Shown here: piece by piece, positions 62,826 to 64,000 of the stretch
Layout: each line of letters starts with the position of its first letter
Position numbering within the stretch: position 1 is the stretch's first letter
DNA from: CAVRZJ01 sp964594125
Lineage (GTDB): Bacteria; Acidobacteriota; Thermoanaerobaculia; Thermoanaerobaculales; Thermoanaerobaculaceae
Direction of reading: 5' to 3'
Length of the DNA stretch: 64,000 bases
Assembly (NCBI GenBank): GCA_964594125.1
Contig: CAZQLL010000017.1
Location: 1 to 64,000, forward strand
The notes under the pieces: generated by a model
What the model saw: the letters and a program-made list of their open reading frames with translations, nothing else
What the model was told of the DNA's origin: nothing
The model's database searches: none
Made by a program: the position numbers and the translations under genes

Positions 62826-63738
62826 ACCACTCCGCGGTGGCGCGCAGGCCGTCGGCGAGCGGCGTGGCGACGCGCACGCCGGCGGTCCGTTCGAGCAGTG
62901 CGGCGCTGATCGCCGAGCGGCGCTGCTCGCCCGGCTTGCCCTCGGCGTGGCGGGGCGCGCGGCCGCAGCCGAGGATCGCGGCGATGGCGGCGTAGAGCTC
63001 CATCACCGAGGTCTCGACGCCGGTCCCGACGTTGAGCACGTTGAACCCCGCGAGGCCGAGCGCCGCGAGGTTGGCGGCGACGACGTCGCCGACGAAGACG
63101 TAGTCGCGGGTCTGCAGCCCGTCGCCGTTGATCACCGCGTCGTGCCCGGCCAGCAGGCGGTCGATGAAGATGGCGACGACGCCGGCCTCGCCGTGCGGGC
63201 TCTGGCGCGGTCCGTAGACGTTGGCGTAGCGCAGGCAGGCGACGTCGAGGCCGTACTGGGCGTGGTAGAAGTACAGGTAACGCTCGGCCGCGAGCTTGGC
63301 GACGCCGTACGGGGACAGCGGCCGCGTGGGGTGGCGCTCGTCGGCGGGGAAGTAGTCCTGCTCGCCGTAGATGGCGCCGCCGGTGGAGGCGAGCACCACG
63401 GAGCGCAGCGCCGCCTTGCGCCCCGCCTCGAGCAGGTTGAGCATCCCGAGGATGTTGATGTCGGCGTCGAGCCGCGGGTCGGCGACCGACCGCCGCACGT
63501 CGATCTGCGCCGCGTGGTGGACCAGCGCCTCGACGCCGGAGTCCGCGACCAGCGCCGCCGCCGCGGGGGAGCGGATGTCGAGGCAGTGCAGCTCGGCGCC
63601 GGCGGGCACGTTTTCCTTGCGGCCGCTCGAGAGGTCGTCGACAATCAGCACCCGATGCCCGACGCCCACCAGGGCCTCGGCGACGTGGGAGCCGATGAAG
63701 CCAGCGCCTCCGGTGACACAGACGGTTCGTGAGCTCAT
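62803..63738 (-). CDS. NAD-dependent sugar epimerase/dehydratase (GalE-like)
   Basis: 311-residue short-chain dehydrogenase of the extended type. The NAD site is VTGGAGFIGSHVAEAL at the N-terminus. The catalytic set is the threonine of LASTGGAIYGE plus Y and K in SPYGVAKLAAERY. RYANVYGPRQSPHGEAGVVA and GDGLQTRDYVFVGDVVAANL are typical of GalE/UDP-glucuronate epimerases. It probably interconverts UDP-sugars, for example UDP-glucose and UDP-galactose. The galK operon lies 15 kb away, so a Leloir role is possible but not shown by linkage. ATG 63738 is preceded by a GAAAGGGG-type site. Its start overlaps the divergent glycosylase start region. Confidence 0.88.
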   Translation of the reverse strand: MSSRTVCVTGGAGFIGSHVAEALVGVGHRVLIVDDLSSGRKENVPAGAELHCLDIRSPAAAALVADSGVEALVHHAAQIDVRRSVADPRLDADINILGMLNLLEAGRKAALRSVVLASTGGAIYGEQDYFPADERHPTRPLSPYGVAKLAAERYLYFYHAQYGLDVACLRYANVYGPRQSPHGEAGVVAIFIDRLLAGHDAVINGDGLQTRDYVFVGDVVAANLAALGLAGFNVLNVGTGVETSVMELYAAIAAILGCGRAPRHAEGKPGEQRRSAISAALLERTAGVRVATPLADGLRATAEWFRNLPGS

Positions 63739-64000
63739 GGTGCGGCCCCTTTCGCGTGCGGGTAGGCGCGGGCTGACGCCGCTCGGGCGTGGATTCTACC
63801 AGCGCGACACCTGCGAGGTGGCCCGCGACCTGCTCGGCAAGCTGCTGTGCCGCCGCCTCGACGGCGGCTTCGCGGCCGCGCGCATCGTCGAGGTCGAGGC
63901 CTACCTGGGCGTCGGCGACCCCGCCTGCCACACGTTCGGCGGCCGGCGGACGCCGCGGGTCGAGGCGATGTGGGGCGCCGCCGGCCACCTCTACGTCTAC
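63737..64000 (+). CDS. mpg: 3-methyladenine DNA glycosylase (AAG family), 5' part
   Basis: The window ends inside this gene; 88 codons are visible without a stop. The translation contains GRGFYQRDTCEVARDLLGKL, then CRRLDGGFAAARIVEVEAYL, then GVGDPACHTFGGRRTPRVEA and MWGAAGHLYVY. This is the N-terminal half of an alkyladenine/hypoxanthine DNA glycosylase, and the glutamate in VEVEAYLG is the catalytic one. It excises alkylated purines from DNA. The start is unclear: ATG 63737 overlaps the ATG of the divergent epimerase, GTG 63740 follows at once, and conserved sequence begins only near 63785. Confidence 0.85.
   Translation, partial: MVRPLSRAGRRGLTPLGRGFYQRDTCEVARDLLGKLLCRRLDGGFAAARIVEVEAYLGVGDPACHTFGGRRTPRVEAMWGAAGHLYVY

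Overview
The window is a very GC-rich (about 70% or more), tightly packed bacterial chromosome segment with roughly 53 genes. It has no rRNA, tRNA, CRISPR array, transposase or prophage module that I can see. Gene content suggests a free-living Gram-negative-type bacterium: an LPS-transport lipoprotein (LptE), lipoproteins, a polysaccharide flippase and periplasmic Spy-like proteins. Several features are typical of Acidobacteriota-like lineages: ToxR-type winged-helix/TPR regulators, tail-fibre-like surface proteins and a mitochondrial-type citrate synthase. This taxonomic reading is inference only.

Layout. 0.1-3 kb: an MBL-fold protein and glnA, separated by a 724-bp repeat-rich gap. 3.1-13.2 kb: three paralogous secreted tail-fibre-like proteins surrounding a membrane ToxR-like regulator. 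13.4-17.6 kb: a YgfZ-like protein, an RNase Z-like MBL protein, two Spy/LTxxQ periplasmic proteins and an ECF sigma/anti-sigma pair. 17.6-26.1 kb: rhomboid, sugar aminotransferase, TPR-GGDEF diguanylate cyclase and a small polysaccharide cluster (sugar-phosphate transferase, flippase, two glycosyltransferases). 26.4-28.5 kb: groES-groEL behind a consensus-like promoter and a variant CIRCE operator. 28.9-36.4 kb: PrmA-like methyltransferase, YgjP metallopeptidase, ArnT-like transferase, HTH/4Fe-4S protein, a frameshifted MFS transporter and a secreted M6 protease. 36.6-46 kb: hybrid histidine kinase, SthA, a rhomboid fusion, citrate synthase, MurB. 46-53.6 kb: a galK/small membrane protein/SSS symporter operon, a probable selenoprotein lipoprotein, gamma-glutamyltransferase and an integral-membrane methyltransferase-like protein. 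53.7-64 kb: iorBA, ribH-nusB-transglutaminase-DUF4388, leuS-lptE, a GalE-like epimerase and the start of a 3-methyladenine DNA glycosylase.

The most striking observation is at 49706-49708. A redoxin-domain lipoprotein is interrupted by an in-frame TGA exactly where the first cysteine of the CxxC active site belongs. The reading frame continues perfectly with GGCR and the rest of the fold, and a compact hairpin lies just downstream, so this looks like a selenocysteine (UGGC) thioredoxin-like protein. Other items of interest are two families of dispersed GC-rich intergenic repeats, many probable leaderless genes whose -10 box lies 6-9 nt before the start codon, a symmetrically altered CIRCE operator, and a three-member surface-protein family with one shared N-terminal module and three different C-terminal modules.
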